In this document: positions 8,563 through 17,300 of the stretch, one piece after another
Numbering within the stretch: the first letter of the stretch is position 1
Layout: each line of letters opens with the position of its first letter
Origin: Nocardia brasiliensis IFM 10847
GTDB taxonomy: Bacteria > Actinomycetota > Actinomycetes > Mycobacteriales > Mycobacteriaceae
Length of the DNA stretch: 64,000 nucleotides
NCBI RefSeq assembly: GCF_000710915.1
Contig: NZ_BAUA01000087.1
Location: 1-64,000, forward strand
Reading direction: 5' to 3'
Program-made: the position numbers and the translations under genes
The notes under the pieces: generated by a model
Told to the model about the DNA's origin: nothing
The model's input: the letters and a program-made list of their open reading frames with translations, nothing else
Databases searched by the model: none

Positions 8563-9450
8563 TCAGATCCCGTGACTCGTGTTCGCCTGCGAGGGACGCC
8601 ATTTCAGCAAGCGGCTCTCCGCGTAGCCGATCGCCCACTCGGCGAGCAGCGCGATGACGGTGATGATGATCATGCCCGCGTAGATGCCCGCCGAATCGAA
8701 GGTGCCCTGCGCGTTGCTGATCAGCAGGCCCAAACCTTTACTGGCCCCCGCGTATTCACCGACCACCGCACCGATCAGCGCGAAGCCGAAGGCGGTGTGC
8801 AGGCTGGACAGGATCCAGGTGGTCGCGCTGGGCAGCACGATCGCGGTGAGCACCTGCCGCTTGCCCGCGCCGAGGATGCGCGCATTGTTGATCACGTTGC
8901 CGTCCACCTCCCGGGCGCCGGTGAACGCGTTGAAGAACACCGCGAAGAACACCAGCACGACCACCGTCGCGACCTTCGAACTCAAGCCGAGGCCGAACCA
9001 GATGATGAACAGCGAGGCGAGCACGATCCGCGGAACGGCGTTGAGCCCCTTGATGAACGGCGCGAGCACATCTGCCCAGTAGCGACTGCGGCCGAGCAGC
9101 ACACCGAGCACGACACCGGCGACGGTGCCGATCACGAAGCCGAGCACCGCCTCCTGCACGGTGGTGTAGATCTGCAACCAGATCGAGCCGAATTGGGTCC
9201 CGTCGGTGAACCACTCGACCAGCCGCGCCCAGATCAACGACGGCTTCGAGTAGAAGAACGGGTCGATCCAGAGCGAGGCGGTCAGCTCCCAGGACCCCAG
9301 CCACAGGGCCACCAGCGCCGCGCGCAGTCCCCAGGTGCGGATACCCGCGCGCCGGGCGTTGGTGCGCACCCGCGCGAGGATCTGCTCCTCGGACTCGTTC
9401 TCCGGGACCGGCGCTGCGGCAGAACTCTTTTCGAGAATGTCATGCGACAC
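8563..9450 (-). CDS. ABC transporter permease (SsuC/TauC-like)
   Basis: 295-residue inner-membrane permease with about six transmembrane segments. The EAA loop, contacted by the ATPase, is GAREVDGNVINNARILGAGK. The GTG at 9450 is preceded by AAGGAG with good spacing and overlaps the ATPase stop by 11 nt, giving translational coupling. It acts with the neighbouring ATPase and binding lipoprotein as a three-gene importer. Confidence 0.9.
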   Translation of the reverse strand: MSHDILEKSSAAAPVPENESEEQILARVRTNARRAGIRTWGLRAALVALWLGSWELTASLWIDPFFYSKPSLIWARLVEWFTDGTQFGSIWLQIYTTVQEAVLGFVIGTVAGVVLGVLLGRSRYWADVLAPFIKGLNAVPRIVLASLFIIWFGLGLSSKVATVVVLVFFAVFFNAFTGAREVDGNVINNARILGAGKRQVLTAIVLPSATTWILSSLHTAFGFALIGAVVGEYAGASKGLGLLISNAQGTFDSAGIYAGMIIITVIALLAEWAIGYAESRLLKWRPSQANTSHGI

Positions 9451-10264
9451 GGGTCGCTCCTTCCTTGACCGCCCCGCCGGCACCACGTGCCGCCTCGACC
9501 TGATCGCGCAGCGTTTCCCAGATCTCTTTGTAGATATCGCGGAACTCGGTGGTGAGCCGCACCTCTTCGACATTGCGCGGGCGCTCGAGCGCGACGGTGA
9601 AGTTGCCGCACACTGTCGCCGGGCTCGCCGTCATCACGATCACCCGGTCGGCGAGCACGATGGCCTCTTCGAGGTCGTGGGTGACGAAGATGACGGCGGC
9701 GCCGGTGCCCGCCCACACGCGCAGCAGTTCGTCCTGCATGAGCTGGCGGGTCTGCACGTCGAGCGCGCTGAACGGCTCGTCCATCAACAGGATTTCCGGG
9801 CCGTTGACCAGTGTCTGTGCCAGCGCGACCCGCTTGCGCATGCCGCCCGAGAGCTGATGCGGATAGTAGGTTTCGAACCCGGCCAGGCCCACCTTGCGTA
9901 CCCAGCCCGAAGCCTGCTCCCGCGCTTGCGCTTTCGACTTGCCGCGCAGCCGCGGGCCCAGGGCGACATTGTCCAGCACGCTCTTCCACGGCAGCACCGC
10001 GTCCTGCTGGAACATGTAGCCGATGCCGTCGGGGATGCCCCGGACGTCCTTGCCGCGCACCAGGGTCCGGCCCGCCGAAGCCGGTTCCAGGCCGGACACC
10101 AGGGACAGGGTAGTGGACTTGCCACAACCGGTCGGGCCGACCACGGCGACGAATTCGCCGGGCCCGACCTCGAGGTCGAGGTCCTTGACGGCGGTGTGGA
10201 TGCCGCCACCGGTGCCGGGGAAACGCTTGGTCGCGCTCCGCAGCTCGATGAGTGGGTTGGTCAT
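9440..10264 (-). CDS. ABC transporter ATP-binding protein (SsuB/TauB-like)
   Basis: 274-residue ATPase with Walker A GPTGCGKST, signature LSGGMRKR, Walker B ILLMDEP and switch histidine in FVTHDLEEA. It energises uptake through the adjacent permease. The ATG at 10264 has a GGAG ribosome site. The frame can be read much further upstream, but that part is antisense to the histidine kinase gene and is not coding. It is the first gene of the importer operon and is divergent from a two-component system, which may control it. Confidence 0.92.
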   Translation of the reverse strand: MTNPLIELRSATKRFPGTGGGIHTAVKDLDLEVGPGEFVAVVGPTGCGKSTTLSLVSGLEPASAGRTLVRGKDVRGIPDGIGYMFQQDAVLPWKSVLDNVALGPRLRGKSKAQAREQASGWVRKVGLAGFETYYPHQLSGGMRKRVALAQTLVNGPEILLMDEPFSALDVQTRQLMQDELLRVWAGTGAAVIFVTHDLEEAIVLADRVIVMTASPATVCGNFTVALERPRNVEEVRLTTEFRDIYKEIWETLRDQVEAARGAGGAVKEGATRVA

Positions 10265-10325
10265 GATTTCTAGCTCCTGCGAGTCGAGATAGAGCGAACG
10301 TACGTGGCCCCGGTCACAGGCCGGA

Positions 10326-10341
10326 GCTTGTGCGCACAAGC
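10326..10341. promoter_or_regulatory. Perfect 16-bp palindrome in the divergent promoter region
   Basis: GCTTGTGCGCACAAGC is fully self-complementary. It lies in the 147-bp gap between the importer operon and the sensor-kinase gene. It is a candidate site for the response regulator at 12082 or for another dimeric regulator. Confidence 0.6.
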
Positions 10342-10411
10342 CGTGCAAAGTGCCGATTCGCCAGGTTCTGCGCATTCTGCTCACCTCGAGCGGGTGGTCT
10401 ATGCTGCGGCA

Positions 10412-12100
10412 ATGGCCACTGAGGGCGCGCCGGCCGTGCGATTGAGGACGCAAGTTCTGCTGCTGCAGATCATGGTGGTCACCCTTACCCTCGGCGTCGC
10501 CTTCGCGGTTTTCGGCTATCTCAGCGATCAGCGGCTGCGCGACGGTTACGGCCAGCGCGCCCTCGCGATCGCGCGCACGGTCGCCGCCGATCCCGTGGTG
10601 CGCCGCGAGGTGGCCCGGTACGCGCCGGGCGCCATCGACGCCGATCCGGCGCTGCGCCGCGAACTCGCCGACGGACCGCTGGAGCACATCGCAGTCGACA
10701 CCACCCAGCGCACCGGCGCGCTGTTCGTGGTGATCACCGACGATTCCGGGATCCGGCTCGCGCACCCCGACGCCACCCGGCTCACCGAACACGTCAGCAC
10801 CGATCCGTCCGGCGCGCTGGCCGGACGCGAGGTGATCGCCGAGGAACGCGGCACGCTCGGCGACTCGGTACGCGCGAAAGTCCCAGTGCTCGAACCTGAT
10901 TCGGAGCAGATCGTGGGTGCGGTGAGCGTCGGGATCGCTACCGACGCGGTGCGCGATCAATTGCTCGACGACCTGCGCACCGCGGGACTGCTCGTCGGCG
11001 CCGCGCTGCTGGTGGGGATCGCCGGATCCATGGTGCTCGCCCGGCGCTGGCGCGGGCTGACCCTCGGGCTCGAACCCGCCGAACTCGCCGAACTCGTGCG
11101 CGGCCAGGCAGCGGTGCTGCACGGTATCGGCCGCGGCGTGCTCGCCGTCGACGCGCGGTGGCGGACCACGTTCGTCAACGACGAGGCGCGCCGACTGCTC
11201 GGCATCGGCGCGGAGACCGGACGCCCGGTGGCGGAGATCGGGTTGACGCCACGGGTGCTCGAGGTGTTCCGCGGGCTCGACGAACAACCCGCGTCGGCCA
11301 CGGTCGGCTCGCACATCGTGGTGGTCGCGGCCCGGCCCGTGCAGCGCGACGGCCGCGACCTCGGCGCGGTACTCACCGTGCGGGATCGCACCGACGTCGA
11401 AGCGCTCACCCGCCAACTCGACGCCGTCCAATCGATGAGCACCGTGCTGCGCGCGCAACGCCACGAGTTCTCCAACAAGATGCACCTGATCAGCGGGCTG
11501 CTGCACAGCGGACACACCGAGGAGGCGTCGCGCTCGCTGGACGAGATGATCGGCGCCGGGCCGCTCGGCGCCGCCGCGCCCGGCATCGACGCCATCCACG
11601 ACGCCTACCTGCAGGCCTTTCTCGCCGCGAAGGCCGCGCACGCCCGCGAAGGCGGCGTCGAACTGGTGCTCGGCCCCAACACCTGGGTGGACGGCACCCT
11701 CGCCGACCCGGTCGACGTCACCACCGTGCTCGGCAACCTGCTCGACAACGCGATCGAGGCCGTGCACGCCTCGGGCAACACCGTGCGGCAGGTGGAAGTA
11801 GAGCTGGTTCAGGAGGATTCGACGTTGCACATCGTCGTGGCGGACAGCGGTGACGGTGTCGCACCGGAGCTGATCGACGTGCTGTTCACCGAGGGCGCCT
11901 CGACCCGCGACGGCCGCGACGTGCCCGGCGGACGCGGGGTCGGGCTCGCGCTGATCCGGCAGATCGCCCGCACCCACGGCGGCGACGTACATCTGGCCAG
12001 TCCGCGCGGCGGCGCGCCACCGCTGACCGGCGCCGAATTCATCGCTCGCATTCCCGGCGTGCTCGTAGACAGCAAGGTGTCATGGCCCCAACAGATTTGA
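10412..12100 (+). CDS. Sensor histidine kinase, CitA/DcuS family
   Basis: 562-residue membrane sensor. An N-terminal transmembrane helix (about residues 13-37) is followed by an extracytoplasmic PDC/Cache-like sensor domain, a second membrane helix near residue 195, a cytoplasmic PAS domain, a phosphoacceptor region with RAQRHEFSNKMHLISGLLH, and an HATPase domain with NLLDNAIEA and GRGVGLALI. The ATG at 10412 starts just before the first membrane helix. This architecture senses small carboxylates in known members. Its stop overlaps the response-regulator gene by 19 nt. Being divergent from an ABC importer, it probably senses the importer's substrate or a related compound. Confidence 0.9.
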   Translation: MATEGAPAVRLRTQVLLLQIMVVTLTLGVAFAVFGYLSDQRLRDGYGQRALAIARTVAADPVVRREVARYAPGAIDADPALRRELADGPLEHIAVDTTQRTGALFVVITDDSGIRLAHPDATRLTEHVSTDPSGALAGREVIAEERGTLGDSVRAKVPVLEPDSEQIVGAVSVGIATDAVRDQLLDDLRTAGLLVGAALLVGIAGSMVLARRWRGLTLGLEPAELAELVRGQAAVLHGIGRGVLAVDARWRTTFVNDEARRLLGIGAETGRPVAEIGLTPRVLEVFRGLDEQPASATVGSHIVVVAARPVQRDGRDLGAVLTVRDRTDVEALTRQLDAVQSMSTVLRAQRHEFSNKMHLISGLLHSGHTEEASRSLDEMIGAGPLGAAAPGIDAIHDAYLQAFLAAKAAHAREGGVELVLGPNTWVDGTLADPVDVTTVLGNLLDNAIEAVHASGNTVRQVEVELVQEDSTLHIVVADSGDGVAPELIDVLFTEGASTRDGRDVPGGRGVGLALIRQIARTHGGDVHLASPRGGAPPLTGAEFIARIPGVLVDSKVSWPQQI

Positions 12101-12756
12101 CCGTTCTCGTCGTCGACGACGACTTCCGCGTCGCCAACCTGCATGCCGCGATCGTGGACTCCATCGCCGGATTCACCGTCGCGGGCACCGCGAACACCCT
12201 GGCCGCGGCCCGGGTGATCCTGGACGCGGGGCAGGTCGATCTCGCACTCGTCGACGTGTACCTTCCCGACGGCTCCGGAGTCGACTTCGTCCGCGAATTG
12301 CGGTGTGACGCCATGGTTCTGACCGCGTCCACGGACAGCGACACCGTCCGTGCGGCGCTGTCCGCGGGCGCGCTCGCCTACCTGGTCAAGCCGTTCCAGC
12401 ACACCGAGCTCGCGGCCCGGCTGGCCGCGTACGCGCGTTACCGGCGCATCCTCTCGGCGCCCCAGGTCGACAACGCCCGGGTCGACGCGGCCTTGCAGGC
12501 CTTGCGCCCGGCCGCCGCGGCGGCCGCCTCGGCCGCCGTCGCCTCCTCCCCCACCAAAGACCTTGTCCTCCAGTCGATCCTGGCCGCGGACAACCCCCTC
12601 TCCGCGGGCGAGGTGGCCACCGCGATCGGCATCTCCCGCGCCACCGCCCAGCGCTACCTGGCCACCCTCGTCGGCACCGGCACCCTGCGCATGAGCCTGC
12701 GCTACGGCAGCACCGGCCGCCCCGAACAGGAATACTCCGCGACGAGCCGGAGCTGA
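12082..12756 (+). CDS. Response regulator, CitB/DcuR family
   Basis: 224-residue regulator. The receiver domain has acidic DDD near the start, the phosphoacceptor Asp in LALVDVYLP, Thr in VLTAS and Lys in YLVKPF. An Ala-rich linker leads to a C-terminal HTH (LSAGEVATAIGISRATAQRYL). It overlaps the kinase gene by 19 nt, so the pair is translationally coupled. Likely targets are the divergent importer operon and the palindrome at 10326-10341. Confidence 0.92.
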   Translation: MAPTDLTVLVVDDDFRVANLHAAIVDSIAGFTVAGTANTLAAARVILDAGQVDLALVDVYLPDGSGVDFVRELRCDAMVLTASTDSDTVRAALSAGALAYLVKPFQHTELAARLAAYARYRRILSAPQVDNARVDAALQALRPAAAAAASAAVASSPTKDLVLQSILAADNPLSAGEVATAIGISRATAQRYLATLVGTGTLRMSLRYGSTGRPEQEYSATSRS

Positions 12757-12759
12757 AGT

Positions 12760-13332
12760 TCAGTTCGGGAAGCGGCGCGCCCAGGATTCGTGCGGGACCT
12801 GCGCGGCGTTGATCACCGCGCTCAGCAGCCGATACCAGCCGGCGATGGTGACGAGTTCGAGTACCTGGTCGTCCCGGTAGCGCGCATGCAGTTCGGCCCA
12901 CAGGTCATCGGAAACGCTTGCGGTCTCGTGGATTTCGTCGGCCAGGCGGACCAGTGCACGGTCGCCGCCGGACCACGCCGGGTCGGTGGGCGCGCCCACC
13001 GCCGTCGCGTCGATCTGCGCCGGGGTGAGGCCGACTTCCGGAGCTTGGAGCACCGCGTGGACGCCCCATTCGTACTCGGCGCCCGCCCGTGCACAGGTCC
13101 GCAGGATGACGATCTCGCGGGCCCGCGGCGGCACGCGGCCATGGCCGAGGATGCCCGCCCCGAGCGGGCGCATCCGGCCGAAGAGTTCGTCGTGCACCGC
13201 GAGCGTACGGAACAGGGCGAGCGGCTCGACCGCTGTCTCCGGCGGCATCCACTTGATGAGTTGCGCAGCGATATCAGGAGCATAGGGCGGCTGCAGCGGC
13301 GCGATTCGCGGCCGGGATTCGGTGGTACTCAT
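12760..13332 (-). CDS. Carboxymuconolactone decarboxylase family protein
   Basis: 190-residue AhpD-like all-helical protein. The family motif is EIVILRTCARAGAEYEWGVH (residues 73-92). It has Cys80 but lacks the second Cys of the CxxC found in AhpD, with a YEW sequence there instead, so a thiol peroxidase role is unlikely; such CMD proteins are mostly of unknown function. It is convergent with the response-regulator gene (3 nt gap) and divergent from an HxlR regulator, which probably controls it. Confidence 0.85.
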   Translation of the reverse strand: MSTTESRPRIAPLQPPYAPDIAAQLIKWMPPETAVEPLALFRTLAVHDELFGRMRPLGAGILGHGRVPPRAREIVILRTCARAGAEYEWGVHAVLQAPEVGLTPAQIDATAVGAPTDPAWSGGDRALVRLADEIHETASVSDDLWAELHARYRDDQVLELVTIAGWYRLLSAVINAAQVPHESWARRFPN

Positions 13333-13368
13333 GGCGGATCCTCACGACTGCCGGGCGGACGAAGTACT

Positions 13369-13391
13369 CTTGCTTCGGAAACCAGAGCAAG
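13369..13391. promoter_or_regulatory. Candidate HxlR operator
   Basis: The inverted repeat CTTGCT (13369-13374) and AGCAAG (13386-13391) is separated by 11 bp in the divergent gap between the CMD and HxlR genes. The spacing is right for a winged-helix dimer. Confidence 0.45.
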
Positions 13392-13401
13392 GATGGTGAC
13401 G

Positions 13402-13746
13402 ATGGTAGCTTCGGATTCCGAAGCAGACAAGGGTCCGGCGGTCGGACGGCCGGTGCGCGGTTCGCAGTCCGGCCGCCCGATCATGGTGCTGCTGGATCTG
13501 CTCGGCAGGCGCTGGACGCTGCGGGTGCTGTGGGAACTGCGCGACGGCCGAGCTGTGACGTTTCGCGAGTTGCAGGCCCGCTGCGGCGGCATCTCCGCCA
13601 GCGTGCTCAACGATCGGTTGCGAGAACTACGCGAGGCCCGGGTCGTCACCGCCGAGCCGGACGGCTATCAGCTGAGCCCGGACGGGACGGACCTGCTGGC
13701 CGCCCTCGCGCCGCTGCAGGTGTGGGTGCAGCGCTGGGCGGAATAG
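13402..13746 (+). CDS. HxlR family winged-helix regulator
   Basis: 114-residue regulator with the HxlR winged-helix domain (VLLDLLGRRWTLRVLWELRD, then FRELQARCGGISASVLNDRL). The ATG at 13402 is preferred because AAGGA lies 8 nt upstream; an in-frame ATG at 13393 lacks that spacing. HxlR proteins often respond to aldehydes or redox stress. It contains one Cys, in the helix CGGISASV. It is divergent from the CMD gene, with a candidate operator between them. Confidence 0.87.
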   Translation: MVASDSEADKGPAVGRPVRGSQSGRPIMVLLDLLGRRWTLRVLWELRDGRAVTFRELQARCGGISASVLNDRLRELREARVVTAEPDGYQLSPDGTDLLAALAPLQVWVQRWAE

Positions 13747-13753
13747 GGGGCAG

Positions 13754-14296
13754 CTACTTCGGCGGCGCGCCGATCATGGCGACTTTGCTACCGTCCCAAC
13801 GGAATTGGACATGGGTCACGGTGCCGTCGTCGCACGCGTTGCAGCTGCCGGGTGTGCGGTAGAGCAGGCCGACCGTGTCGTCGGTGGTCCGGTCGACGTC
13901 GAGTGAGGTGAAACCGTACGCGCGCGGCGTCGCGGTACCGAGGTAGGCACCCTTGTGGAACAGCAGCGCGTGATTCGGCGAACTGCCGGTGGCGCCCTCG
14001 ACCGTGACGATGACCGTCGACAGGGTGGCACACGGATCGAAGTTTCCTTGGAAACCGCGCGCGTCGGCGGACCACGGCGCCTGCGTGACCGGTTCGACCG
14101 GCAGCGTGGCGAGCGCGGACTGGATCACCTGCGCCGACAGGTCGATACCGCAGCGGACCGGCGTGGCCGAGGTGGTGGGCACGGCCGCATGTTCGTACGG
14201 GCCGACGGCCGCCGGCTGCCGATCGGCCGCGCACCCGGCGCAACCGAGCAGGAGCACAGCACAGGCGACGAGCACAGGTCGAGCAATCCGCACCAC
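13754..14296 (-). CDS. LppP/LprE-type lipoprotein
   Basis: About 180 residues. A GTG at 14296 follows AGAAGGA and begins an ideal lipoprotein signal (positive VVRIARP, hydrophobic core, lipobox near LLGCAGC). The mature part resembles mycobacterial LppP/LprE proteins: conserved Cys pairs, NHALLFHKGAYLGTATP in the middle and a VQFRWDG stretch near the end. The function is unknown; it is an exported surface lipoprotein. A frame extending to 14374 exists but would bury the signal peptide. It is convergent with the HxlR gene. Confidence 0.72.
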   Translation of the reverse strand: MVRIARPVLVACAVLLLGCAGCAADRQPAAVGPYEHAAVPTTSATPVRCGIDLSAQVIQSALATLPVEPVTQAPWSADARGFQGNFDPCATLSTVIVTVEGATGSSPNHALLFHKGAYLGTATPRAYGFTSLDVDRTTDDTVGLLYRTPGSCNACDDGTVTHVQFRWDGSKVAMIGAPPK

Positions 14297-14428
14297 GGAA
14301 ATCCTTCTCGGTCCACCGACAGGTTCGAGCGAGCAGAGCACAGTCTCGCCCATCCGGCCGGCGATGTCGATCACCGCGGGCAGGCCGCCCCCGACGGCCG
14401 GCCCGGTACCGCGGCACGAACCCGCGCT

Positions 14429-14495
14429 AGGCCCTGTCTCGAAATCCGGCGCACTGGACCGTGGAGGCGCCGGATGGGACTTCGAGACAGGGCCT
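14429..14495. terminator. 67-bp imperfect palindrome after the HAD gene (terminator or small palindromic element)
   Basis: The outer arms are AGGCCCTGTCTCGAA (14429-14443) and TTCGAGACAGGGCCT (14481-14495), 15 bp and perfect. The inner arms are ATCCGGCGC and GCGCCGGAT, with a 5-nt bulge (GGGAC) on one side. The hairpin begins within the stop codon of the HAD gene. It would terminate that operon, but it is longer than a normal terminator and resembles insertion-sequence ends or a palindromic repeat. Confidence 0.65.
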
Positions 14496-15187
14496 TAGGC
14501 GGTCTTGGCGGTGGTCGCGGCGTTCACCGCCGCGACGTACTCGATGACCCGATTCAGGTCCGGGTAGAGCCGGTGCGCGATCCGCCGCGACTCCTCGGTC
14601 GGCTGCACCAGGTCCGGGACCAGGATGCAGCGCAGGCCGGCCGCGACGGCCGCGCGGATGCCGTTGGTCGAATCTTCCAGCGCCAGTGTGGTTTCCACGT
14701 CGCCGTCGAGTGCGGCCATGGCCTTGCGGTAGGGCTCGGGATCGGGCTTGCCCTTGGTCACGTCCTGCCGGGTCACCACCGCGTCGAAACGGTCGGCGAT
14801 GCCGGCGAGTTGCAGGTGATGGTCGGCCCGGTCCCGGGACGAGGAAGTGGCGATCGCCTTCGGAATACCCTGCGCCTCCAGGGCGTCGAGCAGCGCGAGG
14901 GCGCCGGGCTTGGTGGCCAGCCGTCCACTGTCGACCAGCTGACGCAGGTGCACCTCGTGCAGATCGAAGTACTCCTCCAGCGGAAAGCCCCGCCCGTAGG
15001 CGGCCGCGGCGAGCGTACGGCAGCGATCGGCGGGAACGCCGATCATGCTGCGGCAGAACTCGATCGGCATGTCGTAGCCGAGTTCCGCGCCCGCGCTCAC
15101 CAGCGACTCCATCGCCAGGCTCTCCGAATCGATCAGCAGACCGTCCATATCGAAGACGACTGCGCGCACCGGATTTTCGGCGTTCAC
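14495..15187 (-). CDS. HAD-superfamily sugar-phosphatase-like hydrolase
   Basis: 230-residue haloacid-dehalogenase-type phosphatase. Motif I is VVFDMDGLLIDSE with the nucleophilic Asp, motif II is ATSSSRDRA, the motif III Lys is in KGKPDPEPY, and motif IV is LEDSTNG. The cap is of the beta-phosphoglucomutase/2-deoxyglucose-6-phosphatase type. The GTG at 15187 overlaps the dehydrogenase stop in a GTGA arrangement, so the two proteins are made together, suggesting dephosphorylation of a sugar or polyol phosphate. A palindrome terminates the operon. Confidence 0.88.
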   Translation of the reverse strand: MNAENPVRAVVFDMDGLLIDSESLAMESLVSAGAELGYDMPIEFCRSMIGVPADRCRTLAAAAYGRGFPLEEYFDLHEVHLRQLVDSGRLATKPGALALLDALEAQGIPKAIATSSSRDRADHHLQLAGIADRFDAVVTRQDVTKGKPDPEPYRKAMAALDGDVETTLALEDSTNGIRAAVAAGLRCILVPDLVQPTEESRRIAHRLYPDLNRVIEYVAAVNAATTAKTA

Positions 15188-16740
15188 CTGTTGCTCCCTT
15201 CCCATTCCGGCGCGAGCCTGCGCCGTACCGCTGCGTCCACACCGTCGCGCATCAGGTCCGCCAGGGCGTCGCCGACCTGACGCTGCACCCGCTGCGCTTC
15301 CGGCAGCGTGCCGAAAATATCGGTGCGCTGCAAGAACGCCTGCGCACAGCGATGCGGATCGGCGTCGACCAGCTCGGTGAGCGAGTCTTCCCTGGGGTCG
15401 ATCAATTCCATCACGGCGTCCGGGTGGTGACTCGCGGTGAACCACCGGATCCAGGCGGCGATCAGCAGCGTCGCGCCGGGGGTCGGCCGACCCGCGGCGA
15501 TGTTGTCCCGCAGCGCGTCGACGACCCGCGGGATCATCTTGTCCGAGCCGTTGCGGCCGATCCGGGTCATGTCCTGGGCGATGGCCGGGTTACGGAAGCG
15601 ACGCATCAGGTCGTCCACCGTCCGGCGCAGCTCGGGACCGGGCAGGGCCAGCGTCGGACCCTGCTCGTCCAGCATGAACTGCCTGGCCAGCGCCGCGAGC
15701 GCCGGATCGGCCGTCGCCTCGGCGATGGTGCGGTGGCCCGCGACGCCGCCCAGGTAGGCGAGCAACATATGCGTGCCGTTGAGCAGGCGCAGCTTGGCCA
15801 GCTCGTAATCCTTGACGTTGGCGACGAATTGGGCGCCGCCGAGCTCCCACTGCGGGCGCTCGCCCTCGAAATCCTCGATCGTCCAGGTCATGAACGGCTC
15901 GGCGGACACGGGGGCGTGATCGTCGATGCCGCCGAGCCAGTTGCGCGCGATCGCGGCGTCGGTGGGCGCGGTCGGTTGCACGATGCGATCCACCACGCTG
16001 TTCGGGAACTGGACGTGCCGGGCGATCCATTCGGCCAGGTGGTCGTCGCGCAGCAGCGCGAAGTCGATCACGGCGCGGCGCAGCGTGCTGCCGTTCGCGC
16101 ACAGGTTGTCGCAGCTGATCACCACCGGCGGCGTGCTGCCGCGGCGCCGCACCAGTTCCAGTCCCTGGGTGAGCATGCCGATCGGGGTGATCGGCCGGGT
16201 CGGGTGCCGCACGTCGTGGCGCACACCTGGACAGTCGGTCTCCAGCCGTCCGGTGACCGGCGATACGCAATAGCCGCTGGCGGTGACGGTCAAGGTGACG
16301 ATCTTGACCCGCGGGTCGGCGATCCGGTTGGGCACGCCGATCAGGTCGGAGGGGGCGTGCACAGTCTCGGTGAGCGCGCCCACCACCTCCACCCTGGCCT
16401 GCCCGTCCTCGTGCAGCAGGGTCGTGTACAGGTTGTCCTGGGCGCGCAGGGCGTCGACGATCGTCGGCCGGTTGATCGCGACGGCGGCGATGCCCCAGCG
16501 CGAGTCGCCGGTCTGGTTCATCGCATGCTGGGTTGCCAGCGCCTGGTGCGCCCGATGGAACGAGCCGCAACCCAGATGCAGGATGCCGGTGGTCAGGCTG
16601 CGCGGCGCGAAGCCGGGGCGGGCCACCGAATCGGGCAACCGATTGAGCAGGTCCGCCGACAGTCGCGGGACCACATGGCCGGGTACCCGGGTGTTCATTT
16701 CGGTGCGGGGTTTCTTCGCCGTAATCAGCGGCACACGCAT
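15184..16740 (-). CDS. Mannitol dehydrogenase family protein (polyol / fructuronate-type long-chain dehydrogenase)
   Basis: 518-residue NAD-dependent long-chain polyol dehydrogenase. ILHLGCGSFHRAHQA is the N-terminal Rossmann region, KIVTLTVTASGY is the family signature, and KLRLLNGTH carries the catalytic Lys, Asn and His. It oxidises a polyol such as mannitol or arabitol to a ketose, or reduces a fructuronate-like acid; the sequence does not choose between these. The ATG at 16740 has GGAGG 7 nt upstream. It is coupled to the HAD phosphatase gene. No transporter or kinase for the polyol lies beside it. Confidence 0.88.
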   Translation of the reverse strand: MRVPLITAKKPRTEMNTRVPGHVVPRLSADLLNRLPDSVARPGFAPRSLTTGILHLGCGSFHRAHQALATQHAMNQTGDSRWGIAAVAINRPTIVDALRAQDNLYTTLLHEDGQARVEVVGALTETVHAPSDLIGVPNRIADPRVKIVTLTVTASGYCVSPVTGRLETDCPGVRHDVRHPTRPITPIGMLTQGLELVRRRGSTPPVVISCDNLCANGSTLRRAVIDFALLRDDHLAEWIARHVQFPNSVVDRIVQPTAPTDAAIARNWLGGIDDHAPVSAEPFMTWTIEDFEGERPQWELGGAQFVANVKDYELAKLRLLNGTHMLLAYLGGVAGHRTIAEATADPALAALARQFMLDEQGPTLALPGPELRRTVDDLMRRFRNPAIAQDMTRIGRNGSDKMIPRVVDALRDNIAAGRPTPGATLLIAAWIRWFTASHHPDAVMELIDPREDSLTELVDADPHRCAQAFLQRTDIFGTLPEAQRVQRQVGDALADLMRDGVDAAVRRRLAPEWEGSNR

Positions 16741-17300
16741 GTGCGGCCTCCGTTGGGTTATACGAGGAGCAAGCGGCAGAACGCCTAATCACCATTGACT
16801 CAGCGACATTTCAAACGCTAGATCAGGGTTGCCAGTATTTCGACAGCTAATCCGTGATCCAGCTAACTGAAGGCAGGGCGCAGCAGGTCACTCGCGGTAT
16901 TGCAAAAATTCCGTAAAGTGCCACTTCAGCGCGGGCGAATCCATACATGAATTCGGACATACCCGATTTGCCGACAGCGGCGAGTGAAATGCGTCACCGC
17001 CGAGCAATGGTGATATGTCTGATACGACAGCATTTAAGTCTGTTCTCAGATTTGCCAAATGATTGCCGATTTTTTGGCGGAGAATACAACGCCACGGTCG
17101 AATGCACACCGGCCTACGCCGCGGAAAAGCGGTCCGACAGGGTTAGTTCCAGATGGAAGCGACCGGCCGGCGGGGTGGCGCACGACAGACCGGTTACGGC
17201 GTCGTCGAGAGCAGAAGCCCGAGTTTGCCTCGGCGTTGCCACGCTGTGCGCCGCCGGGCATGACCCGAGATCCACGGCGGACCGACTAGCGTTCAGGACT
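16741..17300. other. AT-richer intergenic region
   Basis: 560 bp between two divergent genes. The part from about 16800 to 17060 is clearly less GC-rich than its surroundings (for example tracts like GCAAAAATTCCG and GATTTTTTGG). Short open frames cross it on both strands without ribosome sites or recognisable products. It must hold the promoters of the dehydrogenase operon and of the Gfo/Idh/MocA gene. A direct repeat CAGCTAA occurs near 16840-16865. Confidence 0.5.

Noticed and set aside
10265..11992. Long in-frame upstream extension of the importer ATPase
   Set aside because: It is antisense to the histidine kinase; the ATG at 10264 with a GGAG site and the normal ATPase length explain the gene.
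14686..16788. 700-codon plus-strand open frame
   Set aside because: Shadow of the polyol dehydrogenase and HAD genes, which have complete motifs and a coupled GTGA junction.
16888..17109. 73-codon minus-strand open frame in the AT-rich gap
   Set aside because: No ribosome site, no recognisable product and unremarkable composition for chance coding in lower-GC DNA.
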